Shown here one piece after another: positions 36,692 to 44,532 of a stretch of DNA of 64,000 nt. Position 1 is the stretch's first letter. The number at the start of each line of letters is the position of its first letter. This DNA comes from Flavobacteriales bacterium (GTDB lineage Bacteria; Bacteroidota; Bacteroidia; Flavobacteriales_F; PHOS-HE28). The position numbers were made by a program, and so were the translations under genes. Below the pieces are notes generated by a model. The model was not told where the DNA came from and ran no database searches. It saw only the letters and a program-made list of their open reading frames with translations. The stretch spans positions 186,001 to 250,000 of the forward strand of contig JACJZJ010000005.1 in the NCBI GenBank assembly GCA_020635675.1, read 5' to 3'.

Positions 36692-36918
36692 GCGAAGAGG
36701 CATATCGTTATTCCAACGGCACCATCACCGTCCATTGGCGGCCGGAGCGGTGCACCCATTCCACCAACTGCTGGCGCGGACTGCCGCGTGTGTTCCAACC
36801 CCGCGATCGTCCCTGGGTCAAGATCGACGGCGCAGAAAGCGAACGCATCGCCGAACAGGTGGGGCGCTGCCCCAGCGGTGCCCTGCACGTCACCTGGAAC
36901 GCCGATGCCGAAGAGTGA
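36688..36918 (+). CDS. Small divergent 4Fe-4S mono-cluster protein
   Basis: 76 residues of the Fer4_19/DUF1271 type. The cluster ligands are C22 and C28 in RCTHSTNCWRG and C61 in GRCPSGAL, with H24 near the first Cys; only three Cys are available, normal for this divergent family. The start overlaps the osmC stop by 4 bp (ATGA). It may pass electrons to, or be matured with, the OsmC partner; this is inferred from the overlap. Confidence 0.85.
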   Translation: MSEEAYRYSNGTITVHWRPERCTHSTNCWRGLPRVFQPRDRPWVKIDGAESERIAEQVGRCPSGALHVTWNADAEE

Positions 36919-36949
36919 CCTTGTGACCGTGACAACGCTGGAGGGCAAC

Positions 36950-37759
36950 ATGGACAGTGCGGCCTACCTGCAACGCATCGGCCTGACCGAACGGCCGGAC
37001 AACGACCTCGATGGGTTGCGTGCCCTGCACCTGGCCCACCTGCATCGTGTCCCCTTCGAGAATCTGGACATCCGCTGGAAGGTGCCGATCGTATTGGAGA
37101 AAGAGCCGCTCTTCGCCAAGATCGTGCAACGGCGCCGCGGCGGCTTCTGCTACGAGCTGAACGGTCTGTTCGCCTGGCTGCTGGAGGACCTCGGCTTCCG
37201 GGTGGAGCGCATCCAGGGACAGGTGTTCAACGAGCGCAAACGCCAGTTCGGCCAGCCCTTCGACCACATGGCGCTGCTGGTGTACGTGGACGACCGCCCC
37301 TACCTCACCGACGTGGGCTTCGGCGAGCTCTTCATGGCGCCGATGCTGATGGAGATCGGCCACATCCACCGCGAGGACGGACGGAGCTACCTGCTGGCGG
37401 AGGATGAGGAAGGCTGGATCGAACTTTGCCGCACGAACGGCTCCGGGGCCTTCACACCGGTCTACCGCTTCTCCACGGAAGTGCATCCGTTCGAGGCGTT
37501 CGGCCCGATGTGCACCTACCACCAGACCTCGCCGCAGTCGCACTTCACGCAACGCACCATCTGCACGCTACCCTTGCCCGGAGGGCGTGTCACCCTCACC
37601 GACCGCCGCTCGATCCTGACCCGGGAAGGTCTGCGCGAGGAACGTTCCTTCACCGGCGATGAGTTCCATGAACTGATGCGCACGCACTTCGGCATGGACG
37701 AGCTGCCGGTGGAGGCCGTCTGGCCGGTCCCGAAGCAGGGTCATGGGCGACAGGGGTAG
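36950..37759 (+). CDS. nat: Arylamine N-acetyltransferase
   Basis: 269 residues. The papain-like catalytic triad of the family is complete: C67 in RRGGFCYELN, H106 in PFDHMAL and D121 in YLTDVGFG. It transfers acetyl from acetyl-CoA to arylamines or related acyl acceptors. The start at 36950 (MDSAAYLQRIG) matches the family N-terminus; an in-frame ATG at 36905 would overlap the ferredoxin gene. It is probably in the osmC-ferredoxin transcript. Confidence 0.93.
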   Translation: MDSAAYLQRIGLTERPDNDLDGLRALHLAHLHRVPFENLDIRWKVPIVLEKEPLFAKIVQRRRGGFCYELNGLFAWLLEDLGFRVERIQGQVFNERKRQFGQPFDHMALLVYVDDRPYLTDVGFGELFMAPMLMEIGHIHREDGRSYLLAEDEEGWIELCRTNGSGAFTPVYRFSTEVHPFEAFGPMCTYHQTSPQSHFTQRTICTLPLPGGRVTLTDRRSILTREGLREERSFTGDEFHELMRTHFGMDELPVEAVWPVPKQGHGRQG

Positions 37760-37766
37760 TCTCGGA

Positions 37767-37774
37767 TACCTTTG
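37767..37774 (+). promoter_or_regulatory. -7 promoter box upstream of dedA
   Basis: TACCTTTG, matching TAnnTTTG, 19 nt before the dedA ATG and just after the nat stop. Confidence 0.55.
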
Positions 37775-37793
37775 GCCCCATTCATTTTTGCCC

Positions 37794-38450
37794 ATGGAGA
37801 ATCTGCAGGAGTTCTGGCATTTCATCACGCATCTGAACGAAACGCTGCCTGCGTTCATCGACCAGTACGGTCTGTGGATCTATGCGTTGTTGTTCGCGAT
37901 CATCTTCATCGAGACCGGACTGGTGGTGATGCCCTTCCTGCCGGGCGATTCGCTGCTGTTCGTGGCGGGATCGCTCGCCGCGGGAGGCATGCTGCACTAC
38001 GGCGCGTTGTTCGGGCTGCTGTTCCTCGCCGCGGTGCTGGGCGACAATGTCAACTACTGGGTGGGCCGCTATTTCGGGGCGCACGTGGTGAAATGGCACA
38101 TCGCCGGAAAGCCCTTGGTACGACCGAAACACCTGGAGCGAACCCACGGCTACTTCGAACGCTTCGGGGTGAAGACGATCATCATTGCGCGCTTCGTACC
38201 CATCGTGCGCACCATCACCCCCTTCGTCGCGGGCATCGGACGCATGAGCTACCGAAATAAGTTCCTGCCGTTCGACGTTTTTGGCGGTGCCCTATGGATC
38301 GGACTGCTCCTCTCCGCCGGCTACCTGTTCGGCCGGCACCCCTTCGTGCAGAAGCACTACGAAACGGTGATCCTCGCCATCGTGGCCCTGAGCGTACTGC
38401 CCATGGTGGTGGAGTTGGCACGCCAACGCCTGAAGCGACCCGCGGCATGA
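37794..38450 (+). CDS. DedA family membrane protein
   Basis: 218 residues with about five membrane helices. DedA/VTT signature: FIETGLVVMPFLPGDSLLFVAG, the G-x-x-x-G-D-N-x-x-Y-W-x-G-R motif (GDNVNYWVGRYFG), and the re-entrant-loop Arg in IIARFVPIVRTITPFVAGIGRM. Members act as lipid-carrier (undecaprenyl phosphate, phosphatidylethanolamine) flippases or proton-dependent transporters. aroE follows after 16 bp. Confidence 0.93.
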   Translation: MENLQEFWHFITHLNETLPAFIDQYGLWIYALLFAIIFIETGLVVMPFLPGDSLLFVAGSLAAGGMLHYGALFGLLFLAAVLGDNVNYWVGRYFGAHVVKWHIAGKPLVRPKHLERTHGYFERFGVKTIIIARFVPIVRTITPFVAGIGRMSYRNKFLPFDVFGGALWIGLLLSAGYLFGRHPFVQKHYETVILAIVALSVLPMVVELARQRLKRPAA

Positions 38451-38466
38451 TCCCCACGGGCCGCCC

Positions 38467-39219
38467 ATGATGACCTATGGATTGATCGGCCGGCCGTTGG
38501 GCCATTCGCGCAGCCCGGCGCTCTTCGCGGATCTATTCCGCGAAGAAGGTCTCAAGGACCATCGGTACGAAGCCTTCGACCTGCCGGAGATCGCTTCCCT
38601 CGCGGACCTGCTCCAGCAGCGCCCCGACATCCACGGCTTGAACGTCACGATCCCCTACAAGCAGGCGGTCATCCCGTTGCTGGATGCGCTCGACCCCACG
38701 GCCGCAGCCGTCGGCGCGGTGAACACGATCCACATCGCGGAGGGCCGCCTGACCGGTCACAACACGGACGTGGAGGGATTCCGGACCACGATCGCACCCT
38801 ACCTGAAGGACCTCGTGCCGGCGGGCAGCGGCATCAAGCCGCGCGCGCTGGTGCTGGGCAGCGGCGGGGCAAGCCGGGCCGTGGCCTTCGTGCTGCGCGA
38901 GGCGGGCGTGCGTTTCCGCATCGTGAGCCGCAGCCGCGAGCGGGGCGACCTGACCTGGGACCTGGTGGACCCGACGGTGGTGAAAGTGTGCCCGCTGATC
39001 ATCAACACCACGCCCCTGGGCATGGCACCCGACCGGGATACCCTTCCGGACCTTCCCTACGAAACGATCGGACCCCGACACGTGCTGATCGACCTGGTGT
39101 ACGAACCGGAACGGACGCGCTTCCTGGAGGAAGGTGAGCTGCGGGGCGCCCGCACGGAGAACGGGATGGCCATGTTGCGCGCGCAGGCCGAGGCCGCCTG
39201 GCGGATCTGGAAGAGCTGA
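38467..39219 (+). CDS. aroE: Shikimate dehydrogenase
   Basis: Reduces 3-dehydroshikimate to shikimate with NADPH in aromatic amino-acid synthesis. 250 residues. Substrate-binding motifs are GRPLGHSRSPALF (Ser pair) and NVTIPYKQAVIP (catalytic Lys), then GHNTDVEGF. The NADP fold has LVLGSGGASRAVAFVL and INTTPLGM, and near the end RTENGMAMLRAQAEAAW. The start at 38467 follows dedA closely, suggesting co-transcription. It converges on two tiny minus-strand genes. Confidence 0.96.
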   Translation: MMTYGLIGRPLGHSRSPALFADLFREEGLKDHRYEAFDLPEIASLADLLQQRPDIHGLNVTIPYKQAVIPLLDALDPTAAAVGAVNTIHIAEGRLTGHNTDVEGFRTTIAPYLKDLVPAGSGIKPRALVLGSGGASRAVAFVLREAGVRFRIVSRSRERGDLTWDLVDPTVVKVCPLIINTTPLGMAPDRDTLPDLPYETIGPRHVLIDLVYEPERTRFLEEGELRGARTENGMAMLRAQAEAAWRIWKS

Positions 39220-39225
39220 TCGCCC

Positions 39226-39468
39226 TCAGAGCGGATCGGGCAGGTCCTTCACGTACTCACTGAGGATGTCCGTATTGGTGGCCACCTCGATGTACTCGGC
39301 ATAGGGCAGGCCGATCCGCAGGTACATCTCGACGAAGTAGCCCTCCATGCGGTAAAGGTGCACCTGGAAGCCGCCATGCCGGCGAACGCCGATGTGCGCT
39401 CCCTCGGCCTTGAGCCGTTCGAGCCGCTCCGGACGGCCCATGCGGCGAAAATCCCCTTCGGAGGTCAC
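39226..39468 (-). CDS. 80-residue hypothetical protein
   Basis: Small soluble protein starting at a GTG that overlaps the stop of the preceding 54-residue gene (GTGA). The sequence is charged and Leu/Glu/Arg rich (RPERLERLKAEGAHIGVRRHGG, then FQVHLYRMEGYFVEMYLRIG and NTDILSEYVKDLPDPL). The overlap indicates translational coupling. It resembles small Bacteroidota proteins encoded near this tiny membrane protein, but I cannot name a family. An internal ATG would give 71 residues. Confidence 0.65.
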   Translation of the reverse strand: MTSEGDFRRMGRPERLERLKAEGAHIGVRRHGGFQVHLYRMEGYFVEMYLRIGLPYAEYIEVATNTDILSEYVKDLPDPL

Positions 39469-39629
39469 GAGCGCGTGCAGGCGCGCACCACCATCACCAC
39501 GATGCACATCAGGAACATCAGGATGCTGATGCGGTTGATGCCGTGCATGAAGCGCAGGTTCACGTTCGTGCTGGAACGCCCAAAAAGCGTGCGCGGGTCG
39601 AGGTAGTAGCCAAGGCGCTTGAAGAACAT
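39465..39629 (-). CDS. 54-residue membrane protein (DUF6728-like)
   Basis: MFFKRLGYYLDPRTLFGRSS leads into NLRFMHGINRISILMFLMCI and a single helix (ISILMFLMCIVVMVVRA). The N-L-R-F-M-H-G-I-N-R-I-S-I pattern before a lone helix is, from memory, like the small DUF6728 family of Bacteroidota. A TACCTTGG box ends 5 nt before the ATG. Its stop overlaps the start of the 80-residue gene. Function unknown. Confidence 0.7.
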   Translation of the reverse strand: MFFKRLGYYLDPRTLFGRSSTNVNLRFMHGINRISILMFLMCIVVMVVRACTRS

Positions 39630-39634
39630 CCTGA

Positions 39635-39642
39635 CCAAGGTA
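39635..39642 (-). promoter_or_regulatory. -7-like box upstream of the 54-residue gene
   Basis: TACCTTGG on the minus strand, 5 nt before the ATG; one mismatch from TAnnTTTG. Suggests a leaderless start. Confidence 0.35.
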
Positions 39643-39644
39643 GC

Positions 39645-39660
39645 ATGCGGATGACCGCAT
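39645..39660 (-). terminator. Possible terminator of the N-ATPase operon
   Basis: ATGCGG and CCGCAT pair around ATGA (6 bp stem), 28 nt after the atpG stop. No U tract, so weak. Confidence 0.3.
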
Positions 39661-39688
39661 TCGCACGTTCGTACAGCAAGCCCGCCCT

Positions 39689-40570
39689 TCAGGAGGTCGG
39701 TGGATGGTGTTCGTCCTTATGCCGAAGCATCTCCGAACCGGAGACCACATCGAACAATTCCTCGTCGATCGCCTCCTGCCGGAGGTGGTCGTATGCCTCC
39801 TGCAGGTCATCCCGGATCGATCCAATGTTGCGTTCCGCGCGCTGCATGGCCGCGAGTCGCGAGGCATTCTCCGCAGCCAGTGATGCGGAACAGGCCCGAA
39901 AGACCGATACGAACACATACTCCCGAACGAGCGCGCCGAGCACCTTCCGGCGATCACCCAGCACTTCGGGCGTGCATCGCCGCGGCCATGGACGCTGGGC
40001 CATGCGGCGCATCCAGGCCTCGTCCAACGGCAGTGGGCGTTCGATCACCGGCACATGGGCGGTCCTATCCGTCGGTCCGTTGTAGAGCACATGGAGCGAA
40101 GCAGGGCCGGTCTCCATGAGCAGACGGCCCACCAGAGGACCGATCGCTTCCGTGGAGCCGGGCACGGCATAGGAGGCGGTGACCGCCTGTCCTGCATCCT
40201 CCATCCTGTCCCGCAGTCGCTCACCGACCACATAGATGCGCGCATGCTGTGGAAGATCGCCCTTTTGCTGCAGGAACAAGGTGACGACGGAATCGTTGAA
40301 TCGACCGACCAATCCCTGGTCCGTGCCGAACAGCACCACCGCCGCCGGACCAGCGGTCTCCCCCCTAGTCGCATGCAGATCGAACGGCTCACCGCGCAAA
40401 CCCACCGTCAGGCCTTGCTCCACGGTGGCGAGATAGTCGTTCAGCGCCTCCACGGACCGTTCGTAACCGGTGATCGCGGATGCGGCCATCGCTTTCATGG
40501 TCCGCACCACGGACCGGAGCTCGGTGGCGGCCTCGATGCGGCCACGCATGTCCTGAAGCGAAGCGGTCAT
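39689..40570 (-). CDS. atpG: N-type ATPase gamma subunit
   Basis: 293-residue central-stalk subunit that couples rotation of the c-ring to the catalytic head. Both terminal helices are recognisable: N-terminal SLQDMRGRIEAATELRSVVRTMKAMAASAI and C-terminal AAENASRLAAMQRAERNIGSIRDDLQEAYDHLRQEAIDEEL. The sequence diverges strongly from the housekeeping gamma in its middle. Its start overlaps the atpA stop by 4 bp, and it is last in the nine-gene operon. Confidence 0.88.
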   Translation of the reverse strand: MTASLQDMRGRIEAATELRSVVRTMKAMAASAITGYERSVEALNDYLATVEQGLTVGLRGEPFDLHATRGETAGPAAVVLFGTDQGLVGRFNDSVVTLFLQQKGDLPQHARIYVVGERLRDRMEDAGQAVTASYAVPGSTEAIGPLVGRLLMETGPASLHVLYNGPTDRTAHVPVIERPLPLDEAWMRRMAQRPWPRRCTPEVLGDRRKVLGALVREYVFVSVFRACSASLAAENASRLAAMQRAERNIGSIRDDLQEAYDHLRQEAIDEELFDVVSGSEMLRHKDEHHPPTS

Positions 40571-42120
40571 GGGGAGGCCTGACCGGAGGTCCGCTGCGGC
40601 ACGTCCGCGAGGGACCGTCGGCAGATGTCGATCACCAATTGTTGCTCCTCGTCCGTCATCGCCTCACCGGAACGGAAACGTTCACGCACCGCTTGCGGAA
40701 GGGCGGCCACCGAGCTGCGCACGCGTTCTTCGGCCAAGGGCATCCGATCCTCCGGCATGGGATCGAACAGTCCGGCCATGAGCGCGGTAAGGACCAACAC
40801 CTGTTCCTCGAGCGGCACAGGTGCACCCTCGGGTTGTCGCAGGCAGGCCCTGATGCGCCGACCGTGGGCCAGGACCGTGCGCGTATGCTCGTCCAACCTC
40901 GTTCCGAAGCGTGCAAAGGACTCCAGTTCCTCGAACTGGGCATAGGCCAGCTTCAAGCTGCCCGCCGCAGCACGATAGACCGGCCGCTGGGCCTTGCCCC
41001 CGACCCGGGATACCGACCGCCCCACATCCACAGCGGGCAGCATCCCCGATTCGAATAGGTGCGGCGAGAGATAGATCTGGCCATCGGTGATGGAGATGAG
41101 ATTCGTGGGGATGTAGGCCGCGATGTTCTCCGCCTCCGTCGCGATCACCGGCAGTGCAGTGAGCGAGCCCCCGCCCTTCCCCGATGCCAGATGGGTGGAA
41201 CGCTCCAGAAGGCGGGAATGCAGGTGGAAGATGTCACCCGGATAGGCCTCACGCCCGGGAGGACGCCGCAACAGCAGCGAAAGTTCCCTGTAGGCGCGTG
41301 CGTGCTGGGTCAGGTCATCATACACGATCAGCACATCGCGGCCGCGTTCCATGAAATGTTCGGCCATGCTGGTGGCCGCATAGGGCGCGATGAAGGACAA
41401 CCCGGGTGCCTGATCCGCCCCGGCAACGACCACGGTGGTGTTCGCCATGGCCTGCTTCTCGCGCAAGCGCGCGATGACGCGCGCCACAGCGGAGGAACGT
41501 TGTCCGATGGCGCAATAGATGCAGATGACATCCTTGTCGCGTTGTTCAAGGATGGTGTCCACGGCGATCGATGTCTTCCCGGTCTGTCGGTCACCCATGA
41601 TCAACTCCCGCTGACCACGTCCGATGGGTATGAGCGCGTCGATCACCTTGATGCCCGTCTGCAGGGGTTCGGTGACCGGCGCCCGATCCATGATGGCTGG
41701 TGCCGGACGCTCGATCGGCAGACGACCGGAATGACGCAGCGGCCCATTTTCGTCCAGCGGCGTGCCCAGGGGATCGACCACCCTTCCAAGGAGCGCATCA
41801 CCCACCGGAACATCCATCACCCGGCCGGTCCGTTCCACTTCCTCACCGGCGCGCAAACGGGCATGATCACCCAGCAGGGCCACGCCCACTTCCTCTTCGT
41901 CCAGGTCCATGGCTATGCCGAGAATGTCGCCCGGGAAGCGCACGAGTTCCTCATAGCCGAGCCCCGGCAGACCGGACACGTGGGCGATGCCATTGGACAC
42001 GGACAGGATCCTCCCCGTCTCCATGGGGACCAATGCAGGTCGCGTCCTGTCCAGGGTCCGCGCCATGGCATCGAGCGTATCCCGCAGTCGCATCCGCATG
42101 CCGTGTACGGGTTCAGTCAT
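40567..42120 (-). CDS. atpA: N-type ATPase alpha subunit
   Basis: 517 residues. Non-catalytic nucleotide-binding head subunit with Walker A GDRQTGKT (176-183), EERVRSS near the C-terminus, DVLIVYDDLTQHARAYR (Walker B), and PGREAYPGDIFHLHSRLLER. The N-terminus is long enough to contact the stalk. It overlaps atpF (by 8 bp) and atpG (by 4 bp). The late position of atpA, after atpF and before atpG, matches the N-ATPase order atpDCQRBEFAG. Confidence 0.95.
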   Translation of the reverse strand: MTEPVHGMRMRLRDTLDAMARTLDRTRPALVPMETGRILSVSNGIAHVSGLPGLGYEELVRFPGDILGIAMDLDEEEVGVALLGDHARLRAGEEVERTGRVMDVPVGDALLGRVVDPLGTPLDENGPLRHSGRLPIERPAPAIMDRAPVTEPLQTGIKVIDALIPIGRGQRELIMGDRQTGKTSIAVDTILEQRDKDVICIYCAIGQRSSAVARVIARLREKQAMANTTVVVAGADQAPGLSFIAPYAATSMAEHFMERGRDVLIVYDDLTQHARAYRELSLLLRRPPGREAYPGDIFHLHSRLLERSTHLASGKGGGSLTALPVIATEAENIAAYIPTNLISITDGQIYLSPHLFESGMLPAVDVGRSVSRVGGKAQRPVYRAAAGSLKLAYAQFEELESFARFGTRLDEHTRTVLAHGRRIRACLRQPEGAPVPLEEQVLVLTALMAGLFDPMPEDRMPLAEERVRSSVAALPQAVRERFRSGEAMTDEEQQLVIDICRRSLADVPQRTSGQASP

Positions 42121-42892
42121 GTCGATCGGTGCCGGGATCGGTGCCCTTCCTGAGTAGGGACCGGACCTGCTCCTCCATGTCTCTCAGGTAGCCGCTGATG
42201 GTCCAGGACACCTTGAGCCCGTCGGATACCAGTTCGATCCCGTCGATGCGGGTGGCCGGGACCTCGAAATGCAGGTCGATCGTTGCACCGGCTAGGTCCT
42301 TGATCGCATGGGACAACGACTTCCGGTGATCCTCGTCGAGTTCGAACGCACTCCGCACGATGACCGGTCCCTTCATCAGCATATCCCGGAGCCGGGCGCG
42401 TTCCTCGTTGGTCGATCCGACGAGCCGTTCGACGAGCTTGTCGGCCATGCGATCCGCGAGCGTCGCATCCGCCAGGTCGTGGAGTGTCTTCCCGGCGAGG
42501 GCGAAAACCCCTTCCCGCAACTGGCCGTCGATGGCCCGGTCCACCTCGTCGCGCTCCCGGTCCAGCGCGGTGCGCAGCTGTTCCCGTTGCGCTTCATGTT
42601 CCTTGCGCGCGGCATCCATCCACGTGCTGCGCTGCCGTTCCACGTCAGCCTGGACCTGCTTCATCCGGACGTCCCGCTCCCTGTCGAAAGCGGCGTTCCG
42701 ACGGACAAGTTCGTCGCGTTCCGAAGCGGCCTCGGCCTTCTCACGTGCGGCATCACGCAGCCCCGATGCGATCCGGTCCTCCCGGGCCTGGATGGCATCG
42801 AGCACGGGCCGGTAGAGGAAACGGCGAAGCAACCACACCAGCACCAGGAAATTGATGATCTGCGCAATGATGGTGAACGGATCGAACAGCAT
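42113..42892 (-). CDS. atpF: N-type ATPase b subunit with extended C-terminus
   Basis: 259 residues, much longer than an ordinary b subunit (about 160). One N-terminal membrane helix (FTIIAQIINFLVLVWLLRRFL) and a long, charged coiled coil form the peripheral stalk. The extra C-terminal part (MLMKGPVIVRSAFELDEDHRKSL ... IELVSDGLKVSWTISGYLRDMEEQV) resembles the C-terminal domain of the delta subunit. Because the operon has no atpH, this extension probably replaces delta at the top of the head. The ATG at 42892 was chosen over a GTG one codon earlier. Confidence 0.88.
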   Translation of the reverse strand: MLFDPFTIIAQIINFLVLVWLLRRFLYRPVLDAIQAREDRIASGLRDAAREKAEAASERDELVRRNAAFDRERDVRMKQVQADVERQRSTWMDAARKEHEAQREQLRTALDRERDEVDRAIDGQLREGVFALAGKTLHDLADATLADRMADKLVERLVGSTNEERARLRDMLMKGPVIVRSAFELDEDHRKSLSHAIKDLAGATIDLHFEVPATRIDGIELVSDGLKVSWTISGYLRDMEEQVRSLLRKGTDPGTDRHD

Positions 42893-42901
42893 CACCGGAG
42901 G

Positions 42902-43171
42902 TCATTTGCCGATCACGTGGTCCCAGAACGGATTGGCGAAAAGGATGATCATGGCGATCACGAACGAATAGATCGCCGTGGATTCGATCATCGCCAATCC
43001 GACGAAAAGAGTACGCGTGATGGTGGGTCCGGCGTCGGGCTGCTGGGCCAGGGAGCCCAGTGCGGAGGCGACGGACCGCCCCTCGGCGAGGGCGGGGGCC
43101 ACACAGCCGAGGCAGGTGGTAAGGCCGGCGGTGATGATGGAGATCGCGCCGATCAAGGTGATGTTGTCCAT
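42902..43171 (-). CDS. atpE: N-type ATPase c subunit
   Basis: 89-residue, two-helix rotor-ring subunit. Helix 2 has IESTAIYSFVIAMIIL with E63, S64, T65 and Y68, the same E-S-T-x-x-Y pattern as the sodium-binding c subunit of Ilyobacter tartaricus. Helix 1 has APALAEG with E30 at the position of the sodium-ligand Gln. So each hairpin carries two carboxylates, as known for N-ATPases. The loop contains the family LAQQPD. Two Cys (20, 23) in helix 1 are unusual. Whether Na+ or H+ is carried is not settled by sequence. Confidence 0.94.
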   Translation of the reverse strand: MDNITLIGAISIITAGLTTCLGCVAPALAEGRSVASALGSLAQQPDAGPTITRTLFVGLAMIESTAIYSFVIAMIILFANPFWDHVIGK

Positions 43172-43194
43172 GTCCGTTGTGATGATCGTTCAGT

Positions 43195-43896
43195 TCATTT
43201 GGTCCCTTGGTCGGGATGGGCCGGTCGTTCCCCGCCTTCCCGGGTGGCTGCGGCGATGTAGACGGTGGCCAGCACGCTGAAGATATAGGCCTGGATCATA
43301 CCGGTGAGCAGGCCCAGGGCGTTCATCACCGCCGGGAAAAGCAGCGGTGTGATGCTGACCAGGATCCCGACGATGACCGTGCCGCTCATGATATTGCCGA
43401 ACAGACGTACGGCGAGGGCCAGGGTCCGCGACACCTCGCCGATCAGATTGAACGGGAGCATGAACGGCGTGGGCTTCAGGTAGGTCGACAGATAACCGCG
43501 CAGCCCCGACCGCATGATACCGAAGAGCGGCACCGCAAGGAACACGCATAGGGCCAGGGCCGCTGTCGTGGAAAGCGAACCGGTCGGTGGCACGTATCCG
43601 GGCAGGATCACGCACAGGTTCGAAAAGGAGATGAACAGGAACAGTGTGCCCAGGAAACCGATGTACCGTTGCGGCTGTTGGAGGCCGATCCCGCCGATCT
43701 GATCACGGATCCCGAGCACAAGGATCTCGAGCATCGCCTGCCAACGCGAGACCTTTTCACCGGTGGAGAGGCGCCGTGTGATGACCCAGGCACCGGCCGA
43801 GAGCACGAGCATCAGCACCCATGTCGTGATGATCGTGAGGTTCAGCTTGAGGAAGCCATGCTGCCAGTATACGCTATGATCGGGGCTCAGCTCCAT
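43195..43896 (-). CDS. atpB: N-type ATPase a subunit
   Basis: 233-residue stator channel with five to six membrane helices. The essential Arg that faces the c-ring is R164 in RTLALAVRLFGNIMSG. KPTPFMLPFNLIGEVSR and LGLLTGMIQAYIFSVLATVYIAAA are typical. Its start overlaps the end of atpR by 23 bp. Shorter than most housekeeping a subunits, as usual for the N type. Confidence 0.94.
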   Translation of the reverse strand: MELSPDHSVYWQHGFLKLNLTIITTWVLMLVLSAGAWVITRRLSTGEKVSRWQAMLEILVLGIRDQIGGIGLQQPQRYIGFLGTLFLFISFSNLCVILPGYVPPTGSLSTTAALALCVFLAVPLFGIMRSGLRGYLSTYLKPTPFMLPFNLIGEVSRTLALAVRLFGNIMSGTVIVGILVSITPLLFPAVMNALGLLTGMIQAYIFSVLATVYIAAATREGGERPAHPDQGTK

Positions 43897-44218
43897 GGGT
43901 TGGGCTTTGAGCGGCGTTCTCGGGGCGCGACGACCGGGATGTGCGTCGTGCCATGCGGATGGTCAGGACACGTGCGGCGATGATCCCAACCAATGCGGCA
44001 AGCGATCCTGCAGCGCGGCCGTAGCGCATGACGAGATACAGGCCGGCAAGCAGGACGGCGAGGCGCAGCACGAAGCTTCCCAGGAACCAGAGAGCAGGAC
44101 GATCCGAGGTCATGCCATGGCGCACGGTGGTCCACAGGCCACCGAAAAAGAAAATGCCGAGCGCGATCCCCGCGAGAAGCGAGAACATGGTCCGTATGAG
44201 CAGTCCGGTGGTGATCAT
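43874..44218 (-). CDS. atpR: N-ATPase-specific membrane subunit AtpR
   Basis: 114 residues with three predicted membrane helices (LIRTMFSLLAGIALGIFFFGGLW; ALWFLGSFVLRLAVLLAGLYLVM; SLAALVGIIAARVLTIRMA). AtpR occurs only in N-ATPase operons and is thought to aid assembly of the c-ring. The start overlaps the atpQ stop (ATGA). Strong marker for the N-ATPase assignment. Confidence 0.88.
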   Translation of the reverse strand: MITTGLLIRTMFSLLAGIALGIFFFGGLWTTVRHGMTSDRPALWFLGSFVLRLAVLLAGLYLVMRYGRAAGSLAALVGIIAARVLTIRMARRTSRSSRPENAAQSPTHGAEPRS

Positions 44219-44532
44219 TCGTCGTCGGCGTGCATTTCCTTGTCCTCCCGGAGCACCCAGCGCCAGGCGTTCAAGCATCCCAGCATCAGTCCCGCCACGA
44301 GCAACGTGAGCGTCCAGGACCGACCACCCGGGGACCGGTGATCCAACCACGAACCGACCAGGACACCAGCGATGGTGGGCAGAGCGATGGACCACCCGAT
44401 CAGCCCGAACATGCCCAGGCCCGACCACACGCTGCGGTGGCCATTTTCCAGGCCTTTGAGACGGCGCGTCTCTTTGCGGCCGATCACGCGGCCCAGGTCC
44501 TCCTTGTCATCCGAACGAGGTGTGCGGGTCAT
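44215..44532 (-). CDS. atpQ: N-ATPase membrane subunit AtpQ (AtpI/AtpZ-like)
   Basis: 105 residues. A charged N-terminus (DDKEDLGRVIGRKETRR) is followed by two membrane helices (GLGMFGLIGWSIALPTIAGVLVGSWL and WTLTLLVAGLMLGCLNAW), the plan of AtpI/AtpZ proteins that help place c subunits or move ions. AtpQ sits between atpC and atpR, as in other N-ATPase operons, and overlaps atpC by 4 bp. Confidence 0.88.
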   Translation of the reverse strand: MTRTPRSDDKEDLGRVIGRKETRRLKGLENGHRSVWSGLGMFGLIGWSIALPTIAGVLVGSWLDHRSPGGRSWTLTLLVAGLMLGCLNAWRWVLREDKEMHADDE

